A stretch of DNA of 64,000 nt from Chitinophaga solisilvae (GTDB taxonomy: Bacteria; Bacteroidota; Bacteroidia; Chitinophagales; Chitinophagaceae), in assembly GCF_009928525.1 (NCBI RefSeq), contig NZ_JAABOK010000008.1, positions 186,001 to 250,000 on the forward strand, in the 5' to 3' direction. Below the pieces are notes generated by a model, which had not been told where the DNA came from, ran no database searches, and worked only from the letters and a program-made list of their open reading frames with translations. This document shows positions 17,736-28,000 of the stretch, piece after piece. The translations under genes were made by a program, and so were the position numbers. Numbering within the stretch: position 1 is the first letter of the stretch; the number at the start of each line of letters is the position of its first letter.

Positions 17736-19124
17736 ATGTTTTCAGCGCAGACTTATATCAACAGGAGAAAAAGATTGCAGTCAGACATGGGCAGCGGTAT
17801 TATTCTGCTGCCGGGGAATGAAGACAGTCCGATGAACTATACAGATAATATCTTTCCTTTCCGCCAGGACAGCAGCTTTCTGTACTTTGCGGGGATAGAC
17901 AGGCCGGGAATTCATTTCATTATAGATGCAGATAATAACCGGGAGATATTATTCGGAGATGAACTGACCGTAGAGCAGATTATGTGGACCGGTCCGGTAG
18001 CATCGCTGGCGGCGCAGGCGGCGCGTGCAGGTATTACTGATATACGCCCGTCTTCCGCACTGGCAGACTTTCTGGCGCAATGCATCCGTCATAAACAGGA
18101 AGTACATTTCCTGCAGCCCTACCGCGGCGACCTCAGCATCCGGCTGAGCGCCTGGCTGGACATACCTGTAAACCAGCTCGCAGACCGCGTTTCCGTGAAG
18201 CTGATAAAAGCCATTATCGCACAGCGTGCCGTTAAAACTGCGGAAGAACTGGAACAGATAGAGATCGCGGTGAACACTACCATAGACATGCAGCTGACAG
18301 CGATGGAGCTGGCGGCAGCCGGCGTCACCGAAACAGAGATCGCCGGCAGGCTGCAGGCAGTGGCCATTGCAGCAGGCGGTAATATATCCTTTCCCGTTAT
18401 CCTGACCGCCAACGGGCAGTTCCTGCATAATCATGCCCATCCTGTTCCCCTGCAGAACGGACAGCTGCTGCTATGCGACTGCGGCGCAGAAAATGCCATG
18501 CGCTATGCCGGCGACCTGACCCGCACGCACCCTGTCAATAAAAAATTTACTACTGCACAGCGGGAGATCTACGACATTGTATATAACGCCTATAAAGCAG
18601 CTGCCGACGCCATCAGGCCAGGTATCCGCTTTAAGGATGTTCACTTGCTGGCCTGCGAACAGCTGGCCGCCGGACTCATTGCGCTGGGCCTGATGAAAGG
18701 GAATGCCCGCGAAGCCGTGGAAGCCGGCGCACATACACTTTTCTTCCCTTGCGGACTGGGACATATGCTCGGACTGGATATTCATGATATGGAAAACCTC
18801 GGCGAAAAATATGTGGGCTACACCGAAACATTCAAACAGAGTACCGAGTTCGGATTAAAATCACTGCGCCTGGGAAGAGAGCTTGAAGAAGGATTTGTAT
18901 TTACGATAGAACCCGGTATCTATTTCAATCCGCTGCTGACAGCCTCCTGGCAGGCAGCAGGCAAACACGCGTCGTTCATTAATTACGATAAGCTGGCGGC
19001 CTACCAGGATTTCGGAGGCGTCAGGCTGGAAGATAATTTCGTAGTAACCGCAGGCGGCGGCCGCCTGCTGGGACGGCCATTTGCCCGTACCGCAGCAGAA
19101 ATAGAACATCTAATCGCTCAATAA
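17736..19124 (+). CDS. Xaa-Pro aminopeptidase (M24B, aminopeptidase P type)
   Basis: 462 aa. The N-terminal AMP_N creatinase-like domain (residues ~1-130, with NIFPFRQDSSFLYFAGIDRP) precedes the M24 pita-bread catalytic domain. Visible metal-site segments are HNHAHP, LLCDCGAENAMRYAGDLTRT, FPCGLGHMLGLDIHDME, the EPGIYF strand and GGVRLEDNF. It cleaves the N-terminal residue from peptides with Pro in second position. There is no signal peptide, so it acts in the cytoplasm. It lies 14 bp upstream of the DUF885 peptidase gene, and a peptide transporter is encoded convergently beyond, which suggests a local peptide-use theme. Confidence 0.92.
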   Translation: MFSAQTYINRRKRLQSDMGSGIILLPGNEDSPMNYTDNIFPFRQDSSFLYFAGIDRPGIHFIIDADNNREILFGDELTVEQIMWTGPVASLAAQAARAGITDIRPSSALADFLAQCIRHKQEVHFLQPYRGDLSIRLSAWLDIPVNQLADRVSVKLIKAIIAQRAVKTAEELEQIEIAVNTTIDMQLTAMELAAAGVTETEIAGRLQAVAIAAGGNISFPVILTANGQFLHNHAHPVPLQNGQLLLCDCGAENAMRYAGDLTRTHPVNKKFTTAQREIYDIVYNAYKAAADAIRPGIRFKDVHLLACEQLAAGLIALGLMKGNAREAVEAGAHTLFFPCGLGHMLGLDIHDMENLGEKYVGYTETFKQSTEFGLKSLRLGRELEEGFVFTIEPGIYFNPLLTASWQAAGKHASFINYDKLAAYQDFGGVRLEDNFVVTAGGGRLLGRPFARTAAEIEHLIAQ

Positions 19125-19138
19125 ATATCCCGTTATAC

Positions 19139-20446
19139 ATGAAGAACAGATTACTGTTAGCGTCATTCCTTTTTTTATTCGCCTGTAACACCCGGCAACA
19201 GGAAGATACCAGTAGCAAAACATTGCACCGGATCGCGGAAGATTATGTACGGCTGGGCCTTGCCATCGGACAGTATGATCCGGATTTTGTAGATGCCTAT
19301 TACGGCCCGGATTCGCTGAAACCAGTATCCCGGCAGGCCTCCTTTCCGAAAGACAGCTTCCTGACCGCTGTGGCAGCCATGAAAACCTCCCTGCAGGAGA
19401 TAGCCGCGGCCACAAAGGAAGATACCGTACGTATCCGCGCCAACTGGATCACCAAACAGCTCACTGCTTTCAGCCGGCGAATTAAAATATTTTCCGGTGA
19501 ACTCAGTTCCTTTGATGAAGAGTCAAAAGAATTATTCGACGTAGTAGCGCCGGCTTATCCTGAACAGCATTACCAGCTGCTCATCGCCAGGCTGGACAGC
19601 CTGCTGCCCGGCAAAGGCGCTGTACAGCAACGTTTCCAGGAGCTGGCCAACCGGTTTATCATCCCGAAGGAAAAGCTGGACACCGTATTTAAAACCGGCA
19701 TTGCAGAAGCCCGTAAACGTACCCTGCAGCATTATGCGCTGCCATCAACGGAGAGCTTTACACTGGAATATGTTTCCGGCAAACCCTGGATGGGATATAA
19801 CTGGTACAAGGGCCATTACACCAGCCTGATACAGATCAGCGCCGACCTGCGCATCTTTATAGAAAAGGCCATCGACCTGGGTTGCCATGAAGGTTACCCC
19901 GGACATCATGTGTATAATATGCTGCTGGAAAAAAACCTGTATCACGATAAAGGCTGGCCGGAAGTTTCGCTGTATCCTTTATTCAGTCCGCAGTCGCTGA
20001 TAGCCGAAGGCAGCGCCAATTACGGCATTGAGATCGCCTTCCCGGGAGATGAAAAAACCATCTTCACGAAAAACGTGCTGCTTCCGCTGGCCGGACTGGA
20101 TACCACCGGCATAGACACCTACTTCAGAGCGCTGGACATCAAAGGACAGCTGAACTATGCCCGCAATGAAGTAGGCAGAGGGCTGCTGAATGGGAGTATG
20201 TCCGATTCTACCGCCGTACAGTGGCTGCTGAATTATACGCTCCTGAACCAGGAAGCTGCCGCAAAGGGGTTACAGTTCATCCGGAAAAACCGCAGTTATG
20301 TTATCAACTATAACTACGGACAGGACCTGATTAAAGCGTATATTTCCGCCAGCGCCGGCCAATCCCGGCCAGACGGCAGATGGGAAAGTTTCGGTCACCT
20401 GCTTTCCAATGAAATCACACCTGCTGACCTGCTGAAAGCAAAGTAA
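19139..20446 (+). CDS. DUF885-family putative metallopeptidase lipoprotein
   Basis: 435 aa with a lipoprotein signal peptide (LLLASFLFLFAC, Cys at 16). The key motif is DLGCHEGYPGHHVYN, the HExxxGH-like signature of DUF885 proteins, followed by a late FSPQSLIAEGSANYGIE segment that supplies a further Glu. These proteins resemble zinc gluzincin peptidases, though few have been characterised. It follows the aminopeptidase gene by 14 bp and its last 32 bp overlap the 3' end of the convergent POT transporter gene. Membrane-anchored peptide hydrolysis is a reasonable inference. Confidence 0.82.
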   Translation: MKNRLLLASFLFLFACNTRQQEDTSSKTLHRIAEDYVRLGLAIGQYDPDFVDAYYGPDSLKPVSRQASFPKDSFLTAVAAMKTSLQEIAAATKEDTVRIRANWITKQLTAFSRRIKIFSGELSSFDEESKELFDVVAPAYPEQHYQLLIARLDSLLPGKGAVQQRFQELANRFIIPKEKLDTVFKTGIAEARKRTLQHYALPSTESFTLEYVSGKPWMGYNWYKGHYTSLIQISADLRIFIEKAIDLGCHEGYPGHHVYNMLLEKNLYHDKGWPEVSLYPLFSPQSLIAEGSANYGIEIAFPGDEKTIFTKNVLLPLAGLDTTGIDTYFRALDIKGQLNYARNEVGRGLLNGSMSDSTAVQWLLNYTLLNQEAAAKGLQFIRKNRSYVINYNYGQDLIKAYISASAGQSRPDGRWESFGHLLSNEITPADLLKAK

Positions 20447-22184
20447 CTATCTCCGGCGCCGGCTTTTCAACGGCCGGCGCCATCATCGCCGACAACCACC
20501 GGGAAAGCAGCAGCAGCAAGAGCGCCGCCGCCCCTACCATCACCACAAACAGCAAAAAGAAATCGTAGGAGTTACGGATAAGGTATCCGCAGAAATTTAC
20601 GGTTCTGCCCTGCTCGGGATATAAAGTACTTAACACGCCGGCGAACTTATTGGCCGCCGCTGTAGCCAGGAACCATACCGCCATCAGCAGAGAAGAGAAT
20701 TTAAGCGGCGAGAGCTTATTCACCAGCGAAAGACCGATGGGCGACAGGCACAATTCGCCAAGGGAATGCAGGCCATACATGCCGGTAATCCAGATGATGC
20801 TCACTTTTGTTCCGGGTGCTATTTCCTTCACCCCGAATGCAATCCACAGATACCCCAACGCCAGTAACAACAGCCCTATAGCCATTTTCACGGCGGCGCC
20901 GGGTTCACGCTTTCCTAACCGCGGCCACAGCCAGGTAAAGAATGGCGCAAATAAAACAATATATACAGACCCCAGGGACAGGAAAAGGCTCGGAGGAATT
21001 TCATCCAGCAGCAGCGAGGCTTCCGGCATGGCCAGCAGATACAGATTCAATAGCAGCAATCCGGCACTCAGGACTAACAGCAACCCATATACGCTGTTGC
21101 GTAATATGTGGTCAGCAGCTGCTGACAGGCGTTTCCGCGCCGCAAGGAATAACCTGAAAAACAGGAGCAGCCCTGCTCCGGATACCAGGTGGATGCTCCA
21201 TACCGGTATCTTCCAGTTCAGCTGCCGGTTGGTCTGTTCATCAGCAAAAAATGTCAGCGAAGCGCCTGCCTGTTCAAAGGCAGCCCAGAAAAATATCACA
21301 AAGAAGGAAATGATGAAAATTACTTTTATCCGCTGCTTCTCCAGGCGCGTCAGTGAGGTGTCGCGGAAGATAACGAAAGCGATCAGTACCACCGCAGCCA
21401 GCAGCAGATAAGAGAGGTAGCTGACTACTTTGGCATCCAGGTAGAGCAATCCGATCATCAGGAGCGTGAACAGCAGCAGTCCGCCTGTGATCACCAGCGG
21501 CCGCAGCAATCTGGCAGGCGCATTTTCCGGAGTCTGCCCCAGCGCTTTCCCATCGGGCGCAATCACATAACGGCGATGAAATACTGCCTGTACGATCACG
21601 CCGATCACCATACTCACGGCCCCGGCGAGAAAGGCCCATCTGAAGTCAGCCGGATTGCCGGTATCGCCGGCAAGCCCGCATATTACAGGACCTAAGGCCC
21701 CACCGGTATTGATACCCATATAAAAAATGGTATAGGCCGCATCCTTCCTTTTGTCGCCATCTTCATACAGCTGCCCTACCAGTGAAGATATATTCGGTTT
21801 AAAGAAGCCATTGCCGGAAATCATGCAGCTCAGGCCACAAAAGAACAGCAGCAGGGACAAGTCAGCCTGATGCTGAAATACAGACGCGCTGATAAAGAGA
21901 ATGATCTCTCCGATTGCCATCACTATTCCTCCGGTGATGATGGACCGGCTGTTACCCCAGTAACGGTCGGCGATATAGCCTCCCAGCAACGGAGTGAGGT
22001 AGATCAGGCCGGTGTAGCTGCCGTAAAGGCTGGCGGCAAACACCTTGCTGAACAGCAGCGCTTTGGTCATATACAGGATGAGCACAGCGCGCATACCGTA
22101 GTAATTGAACCGCTCCCACATTTCCGTTACGAACAGGATGTAGAGACCTTTGGGATGAGATGACGAACGGGAATAATCAGGCAT
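20415..22184 (-). CDS. POT/PTR-family proton-coupled oligopeptide transporter
   Basis: 589 aa with at least 12-14 membrane helices. POT signatures are clear: LFVTEMWERFNYYGMRAVLI (the ExxERFxYYG motif), LGGYIADRYWG, FYMGINTGGALGP (FYxxINxG) and GELCLSPIGLSLVNKLSP. It imports di- and tripeptides with protons across the inner membrane. Its last 32 bp overlap convergently with the DUF885 gene (20415-20446), so each gene reads into the other's 3' end. The neighbouring peptidases would suit its substrates. Confidence 0.93.
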   Translation of the reverse strand: MPDYSRSSSHPKGLYILFVTEMWERFNYYGMRAVLILYMTKALLFSKVFAASLYGSYTGLIYLTPLLGGYIADRYWGNSRSIITGGIVMAIGEIILFISASVFQHQADLSLLLFFCGLSCMISGNGFFKPNISSLVGQLYEDGDKRKDAAYTIFYMGINTGGALGPVICGLAGDTGNPADFRWAFLAGAVSMVIGVIVQAVFHRRYVIAPDGKALGQTPENAPARLLRPLVITGGLLLFTLLMIGLLYLDAKVVSYLSYLLLAAVVLIAFVIFRDTSLTRLEKQRIKVIFIISFFVIFFWAAFEQAGASLTFFADEQTNRQLNWKIPVWSIHLVSGAGLLLFFRLFLAARKRLSAAADHILRNSVYGLLLVLSAGLLLLNLYLLAMPEASLLLDEIPPSLFLSLGSVYIVLFAPFFTWLWPRLGKREPGAAVKMAIGLLLLALGYLWIAFGVKEIAPGTKVSIIWITGMYGLHSLGELCLSPIGLSLVNKLSPLKFSSLLMAVWFLATAAANKFAGVLSTLYPEQGRTVNFCGYLIRNSYDFFLLFVVMVGAAALLLLLLSRWLSAMMAPAVEKPAPEIVTLLSAGQQV

Positions 22185-22310
22185 AGCGATATTTTTACCA
22201 TACCGGTTTCATCCCGGCACGGTATCAAATATGCTTTTCTTTGGCAGATAAATATTTGCCATAATTAACACAAACTGCGTTCATTTTAACCCGGACTGCC
22301 GATGCCGGCA

Positions 22311-23351
22311 TCAGGTATCTGATCCTGCCTGTGCGGCCAGGAACGCAGTCAGGCGTACTGCGATGCGGTCCTGCACCCATTTCATCTCAGGTGTATCCAG
22401 GTAAGCCAGTATACGGTCGTTATCTTCATTAAAATCCACACATATATCTTCCAGAAACTCCTGTTTTATGGCTGAGAGCCGGGCTTCATCGGAGAAGTCC
22501 AGGCGGCCTGTTTTGGATATGGCGCTGTTCAGTCGGTTCACGGTAATGTAACCGGATATCTCCTCTACCAGGAAAGAAAGCTTTTCCGACCGGGAAGTTA
22601 CCTTCGGAATGAAAGACCATTTTTCTGCTTCATGGAACTTTTGTTCCTCATCAAATTCAGGGTTCTTTACCTTAATGATGGGGCGTATATCTGTGCTGAT
22701 AAGTCCGGAATGGCGCAGCGGTTTAATTACCACGCCTTCTATCAGGTTGGTATCAAGTTCCGGCAGCCGCAGCTGTGCGGGAATGAGTGAATTTATCCTG
22801 ATATCAACCTGCAGCGCTTCATTCCATTTGCCGCTGAACAGCGCTTTCGCGCAAAAAATGCCGAAGCGTTCAAAATAGGCAAGGGCAGACTCGTAGTCGA
22901 GGTATTGCTTCCCTCCTGCCGTATCTTCCACAGCGATGTCGAATGCACAGAACCTGATGGAAGGCGCATAATATACGCCGGTTTGAATAGCCTGCACATA
23001 AGGTACCGGCGTAACCTCCGGATGAGGATATTTCCCGCCGAACAATTCTCCGTAAATGATATACCGCTGTGCTGGCATATCGCTGCTCAGCTGTTCAAAA
23101 AGACGGAGGATATTATCTTCCATTTCATTGACTACTGTCTGAAATCCGAAGAAATCATCTGTCCAGCTGAGATATGCTTTCCTTTTTGCAAACAGCAGTT
23201 TGCGCTGTTCGTATACGAAGCTGAAATTGGCGCCATGTATTTTCTCTGTTACAATCCATTTCAGTTTATTGAGTTCCTTCATGGCTTTTTCAGAGAGATG
23301 CAATCCTTTCAGGTTTTTGGGCATTTTCTCGTATTCGGCGTTCCTGTTCAT
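22311..23351 (-). CDS. Rnl2-like RNA ligase
   Basis: 346 aa. Nucleotidyltransferase motif I is EKIHGANFSF with the ligating Lys at residue 37, very close to the KxHGxN motif of T4 RNA ligase 2. Motif III-type IIYGELFGG, motif IV NLIEGVVIKP and motif V IIKVKN follow in order. A C-terminal helical domain of about 120 residues is present. Such ATP-dependent ligases seal nicked RNA, or RNA within duplexes, after RNA damage. No partner repair gene (polynucleotide kinase, Hen1/Pnkp, RtcB) lies beside it, so its context is that of an orphan. Confidence 0.85.
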   Translation of the reverse strand: MNRNAEYEKMPKNLKGLHLSEKAMKELNKLKWIVTEKIHGANFSFVYEQRKLLFAKRKAYLSWTDDFFGFQTVVNEMEDNILRLFEQLSSDMPAQRYIIYGELFGGKYPHPEVTPVPYVQAIQTGVYYAPSIRFCAFDIAVEDTAGGKQYLDYESALAYFERFGIFCAKALFSGKWNEALQVDIRINSLIPAQLRLPELDTNLIEGVVIKPLRHSGLISTDIRPIIKVKNPEFDEEQKFHEAEKWSFIPKVTSRSEKLSFLVEEISGYITVNRLNSAISKTGRLDFSDEARLSAIKQEFLEDICVDFNEDNDRILAYLDTPEMKWVQDRIAVRLTAFLAAQAGSDT

Positions 23352-23581
23352 TGTTTATCGTTCCTGCCTGGCTGCAGGTATTTTATAGCTGATGGTTAAC
23401 GTATTCATCCGGGTAACAAAAATAATTTCCTTCCGCTTCCGGAAGGAGCTGCAAATGTATTAAAAAAAGGCAGTATCTGCAGCGCTGATCTGTCTAAATT
23501 ACCCTTCTACAATGTCTGATTCTCCCCCCTTCTGCGTGATGAATATCCGATAGCTTTGTGTTTCAACAATACAGCATAACT

Positions 23582-24010
23582 ATGGCAAATATCTGGCACA
23601 AGCTGGTTATTAAAGCTTCTCCGGAAGAAGTTTATAAAGCAGTAACCACACAGGAAGGGTTAGCCGGATGGTGGACACCTGAAACCATCGCGAAGCCTGA
23701 AACGGGTAGTATACTTCGTTTTTCATTTGGTCCGGATTATTTCAAGGAAATGAAAGTAACCAGGCTCACGCCATCATCGCAGGTAGAATGGGTTTGCGTG
23801 CAGGCTTTCGAAGACTGGATCGGCACCACTGTTTCGTTCAACATTGAACCGCATAAAAACGGCGCAGTCCTGCTTTTCCGCCATGACGGATGGAAAGAAT
23901 ACACCCCGTCTATGGCTTCATGCACCTATGACTGGGCGATGTTTTTAAGAAGCCTGAGATTACTGTGCGAAACGGGGAAAGGGCTGGCGTATCCGCATCA
24001 ATATGAGTAG
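23582..24010 (+). CDS. AHSA1/SRPBCC-domain protein
   Basis: 142 aa starting at the ATG 23582 (MANIWHKLVIKASPEEVYKA); the in-frame extension to 23558 is less likely. The START-like fold is shown by ASPEEVYKAVTTQEGLAGWW, EMKVTRLTPSSQVEW and LLFRHDGW, followed by the C-terminal helix (WAMFLRSLRLLCETGKG). AHSA1-type proteins bind hydrophobic ligands or act as stress-related cofactors; no precise role can be given. It is single and followed at once by a 77-bp-arm hairpin. Confidence 0.86.
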   Translation: MANIWHKLVIKASPEEVYKAVTTQEGLAGWWTPETIAKPETGSILRFSFGPDYFKEMKVTRLTPSSQVEWVCVQAFEDWIGTTVSFNIEPHKNGAVLLFRHDGWKEYTPSMASCTYDWAMFLRSLRLLCETGKGLAYPHQYE

Positions 24011-24013
24011 CAG

Positions 24014-24186
24014 GAATTACGAATGATGAATTACGAATTACGAATTGCGAATTGCGAATGAAACGGGAAGATAAAAGCGAAGACCAAAGCAAATACTTAA
24101 ATATATCTCGCTTGGGTCTTCGCTTTTATCTTCCCGTTTCATTCGCAATTCGCAATTCGTAATTCGTAATTCATTATTCGTAATTC
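24014..24186. repeat. Long inverted repeat D (77-bp arms) between convergent genes
   Basis: 24014-24090 and 24110-24186 are reverse complements over 77 bp with two mismatches, with a 19-nt loop. Outer arms consist of GAATTACGAATTGCGAAT-like units, as in element B. The inner arm carries AAAAGCGAAGACC. It fills the whole space between the AHSA1 stop (24010) and the thioesterase stop (24186-24188), consistent with bidirectional termination. Confidence 0.93.
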
Positions 24187-24566
24187 TAAAGAATTTTAAC
24201 CGGTTTCTTCGCATGATCTATCGCCACAAAGGTAAATTCCCCTGTGATAGCTTTCTCCCGGGTTGGCGAGTACATTTCTTCGATAAATACTTCCACTTTT
24301 ACTTTCAGGCTGGTATTCCCTACAAAGGACACCATGCCTACCAGTTCTATGATGGTACCGGCCGGAATAGGTTTGGTGAAGTCGATGCGGTCGCTGCTTA
24401 CGGTGACCATTTTCTGGCGGCTGTATCGGGTGGCGGTGATAAAGGCTACTTCATCCATGAGTGCCATGGCGGTACCTCCGAACAGGGTATCGTAATGATT
24501 GACGCTGTCCGGGAAAACGGCTTTAAAAATTCTCGTTACTGACTGATCTGTTCTCTCCTGATTCAT
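24186..24566 (-). CDS. Acyl-CoA thioesterase, hotdog fold (YciA-like)
   Basis: 126 aa. The 4HBT hotdog signature is plain: FPDSVNHYDTLFGGTAMALMD (Asn-His then the G-G turn and the catalytic-type Asp), followed by VSSDRIDFTKPIPAGTIIEL and VKVEVFIEE strands. It hydrolyses acyl-CoA thioesters in the cytoplasm; the substrate cannot be specified. It is the only gene downstream of the cobalamin riboswitch at 24755-24930, about 190 nt away, which is an unexpected target. The palindromic element D terminates it. Confidence 0.88.
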   Translation of the reverse strand: MNQERTDQSVTRIFKAVFPDSVNHYDTLFGGTAMALMDEVAFITATRYSRQKMVTVSSDRIDFTKPIPAGTIIELVGMVSFVGNTSLKVKVEVFIEEMYSPTREKAITGEFTFVAIDHAKKPVKIL

Positions 24567-24660
24567 AATGATATATTTAAGTATGCTTTTAAGATGATAA
24601 AAAATCAGCTAAAAGCTCTTTGCGACATCAGCGATGCTAAGCAGGAAAGAAAGTGTGGGA

Positions 24661-24714
24661 ATATGCGCACGGAGAATTTATCCGGCTGTTGCTACAGGCG
24701 GTTGATGCGCATAT
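24661..24714 (-). promoter_or_regulatory. Stem-loop between riboswitch and thioesterase gene
   Basis: ATATGCGCA at 24661-24669 and its exact complement at 24706-24714 form a 9-bp stem with a 36-nt loop in the leader of the thioesterase gene. It lies about 40 nt after the riboswitch core and could be part of its expression platform. No U-rich run follows directly. Confidence 0.4.
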
Positions 24715-24754
24715 CAGTCCAACGGCTGCTTCATTCCACGAAAGCATTGTCAGA

Positions 24755-24930
24755 TACAGTAGAGGCAGGTCTCCTGGCTTGTAACATTTTTACCGTCCTT
24801 CCCATGCTGCGAATACAGTACAGTGGACAACAAGGGTAAAACTTTTGCGTTACTTACAGTTGCGGGACAGCTTGTGATTTGCACACAATTCCCTATTAAT
24901 CCCACGATGAGTGGGAACCTTTGCTGTTTG
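24755..24930 (-). ncRNA. Cobalamin riboswitch
   Basis: Read on the minus strand, the region contains the conserved blocks of the cobalamin (B12) riboswitch in order: AGGTTCCC near the 5' end, TAATAGGGAA, GTGTGCAAATCACAAGCTGT, the B12 box CCCGCAACTGTAA, a CCACTG segment, GGGAAGG, and the 3' block AAGCCAGGAGACCTGCC at 24780-24764. It binds a cobalamin in the nascent mRNA and usually represses uptake or synthesis genes. Here the downstream gene is a thioesterase instead of a btuB-type receptor or a cob/cbi gene. Confidence 0.95.
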
Positions 24931-25025
24931 ATAGGATGTTAGAAAAGAACTTCAGGTTGCAAAATAGGGTATTTTACATGATTTTTTCAACTACCGGAAG
25001 ATAAAACAGCCGCACGTACCGGCTG

Positions 25026-28000
25026 TTATCTTATCAGCAGGATCCATCCGGTGTAGGCAATTATTTTTGATGGTGTTTTCAGTTTGAGTACATAGTAGTA
25101 GGTGCCTTCGTTCAATCCATAGCCATCCCAGTTGTTAGCGTAGTTATTGCTGAAATACACCTGATTACCCCATCTGTTATATATTTCCAGTCTGCTGCCT
25201 GGGTATTTATCCAATCCGGGTATAACAAACTTATCATTCTTGCCATCGCCGTTTGGTGTGATAGTATTGGGTATGAAGATATCTCCCATCACTTTTGCCG
25301 TTACTACCGATGTATTATCGGATGGGTCGGCATCCGTTTCATTTCCTGAGACAGTGGCTGTATTGGCGATATCGCCGCCGTTATTAAACATGGTAATCAT
25401 AGTGAGCGTAGCGGTAGTGCCGGCACCGAGACTACCTATGTTCCATGTCAGCGTTCTGCGGAGCGGATCGTACAGGGTTGTACCAGTATCTGGCTGGATA
25501 TTCCGCGGTTCGGCCAGGTCTTTCACCAATACATCGTTCACCACCACGCCGGTAGCGGTTGCGGGGCCGGCATTGCGTACTGTGAGCTGGTAAGTGATTT
25601 TTTGTCCGGATACATAGGGTCCGGATTCCCGGATTGTTTTAACGATGCTGAGATTCACCTGGGTGGCAGACAATATAACAGAATCTGCCAGGTTGCCGGT
25701 TGCTGCTGTATTTTTATAAGGTCCGGTTATGCCTGCCTCCATGATGAGTGTGAGCGTCTGCGCAGTACCCTGTAATGCGTCGGTAGTCCAGATGCCTGTA
25801 GTGCTGTTGTATGTTCCGGCAGTGGTATTATGGCTGACGTAGGACAATCCGGCTGGCAGGTCTTGTACCCGTACACCGAGCGTATCTTTGGTACCGGCAT
25901 TATGTAACCGGATGGTGAAGGTTACTTTTTCTCCGGGTTGTATGCTGGCTCTATCGGCTGTTTTGCTGATTGCCAGGGCTACAAACCTGACGGTATCTCT
26001 GAGGCTGTTCGGATCAGCGGGGTTTCCGGTGTGTACTGTATTCAGATAAGGTCCTGTGGCGTTGGCGCGCATGAGGAGGGTCAGTGTTTGCGTGCTGCCT
26101 TTCAGGGCGTTTAATGTCCAGATGCCGCTGCCGCTGTTATAGGCGCCGGTGCTGGTGTTGCTGCTTATATAGGTGAAGCCTTGCGGCAGGTCGGTAACCT
26201 GTAAGCCGGTGGAATCTTTTAAACCGTTATTGGTAACCGTTACCGTGAAGCTGACCTGATCGCCGGGCTGGATATTACTTTTATCGGCGGTTTTCTTCAG
26301 GCTGATGGCGGTGAATTTCACGGTATCGCGCGGGTTGGTGGGATCAGTAGGGTCGCCGGCTATGGCTACGTTACCATAAGGGCCGGTGGCGTTGGTACGC
26401 ATGACCAGGGTCAGTATCTGTGTACTGCCTTTCAATGCATTTAATGTCCAGACGCCGCTGCTGCTGTTATAGGTTCCTGTGCTGGTGTTGCTGCTTATAT
26501 AGGTGAAGCCTTGTGGCTGATCGGTTACCTGTAAGCCTACAGTATCTTTTAAGCCACTGTTGGTTACCGTTATGGTAAAAGTTACCTGTTCGCCAGGTTT
26601 GACACTGCTTTTATCGGCTATTTTCTTAATGCTGATGATGGCAAACTTCGCGGTATCGCGTGGGTTGGTCGGATCGGTTGGATCGCCGGCAACGGCTACG
26701 TTGCTGTATGGACCGCTGGCGTTGGCACGCATGACCAGGGTCAGCGTTTGTGTGCTGCCTTTTAATGCATTCAAGGTCCAGACGCCGTTACCATTATTAT
26801 AGTTACCAGTAGATACGCTACTGCTCACATAAGTGAAGCCTTGCGGTTGGTCGGTTACCTGTAAGCCTGCTGTATCTTTTAAGCCACTGTTGATTACCGT
26901 TACGGTGAAAGTTACCTGTTCACCAGGTTTAACATTGTTTTTATCTGCTACCTTCTTAACGCTGATGACCGCAAACTTCGCGGTATCGCGTGGATTAGTC
27001 GGATCAGTCGGATCACCGGCTACCGCTACGTTGCTATAAGGACCGCTCGCATTGGCGCGCATAATGAGCGTCAGTGTTTGGGTACTGCCTTTTAGTGCAT
27101 CCAGTGTCCAGACACCATTGCCACTGTTGTAACTACCGGTAGACACACTACTGCTTACATAAGTGAAGCCTTGCGGTTGGTCGGTTACCTGCAAGCCTAA
27201 GGTATCTTTTAAGCCGCTGTTGCTCACAGTGACAGTAAAGGTTACCTGTTCTCCGGGTTTGATGTTGCTTTTATCAGCTACCTTCTTCACGCTGATGACC
27301 ACAAACTTCGCAGTATCACGTGGGTTAGTCGGATCAGTAGGATCGCCGGCTACCGCTACGTTACCATAAGGACCACTCGCATTTGTGCGCATCACAAGGG
27401 TCAGTGTTTGGGTGCTGCCTTTCAACGCATCTAGGGTCCAAACACCGCTACCACTGTTGTATGTGCCAGTACTGGTTCTGCTGCTCACATAAGTAAAGCC
27501 TTGCGGTTGATCGGTTACCTGTAAGCCTAAAGTGTCTTTTAAGCCGCTGTTAGTCACAGTAACAGTAAAGGTTACCTGTTCACCGGGTTTGATGTTGCTT
27601 TTATCCGCTACCTTCTTAACGTTGATAACGGCAAACTTCGCCGTATCGCGGGGATTGGTCGGATCGGTTGGATCACCGGCCACCGCTACGTTGCCATAAG
27701 GACCACTCGCATTTGCCGTCATTACTAATGTCAGTGTTTGGGTGCTGCCTTTCAACGCATCTAGTGTCCAGACACCGCTACCGCTGTTGTAGCTACCGGT
27801 AGACACACTACTGCTCACATAAGTGAAGCCTTGCGGTTGGTCGGTTACCTGTAAGCCTAAGGTATCTTTTAAACCGCTGTTGATTACCGTTACCGTGAAG
27901 GTTACCTGTTCACCGGGTTTGATGTTGCTTTTATCTGCTACCTTCCTCACACTGATGACTGCAAACTTCGCGGTATCACGGGGATTAGTCGGATCAGTAG

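Noticed and set aside
24594..24839. An 81-codon plus-strand open frame
   Set aside because: It runs antisense across the cobalamin riboswitch and its leader; conserved RNA blocks explain the region better.
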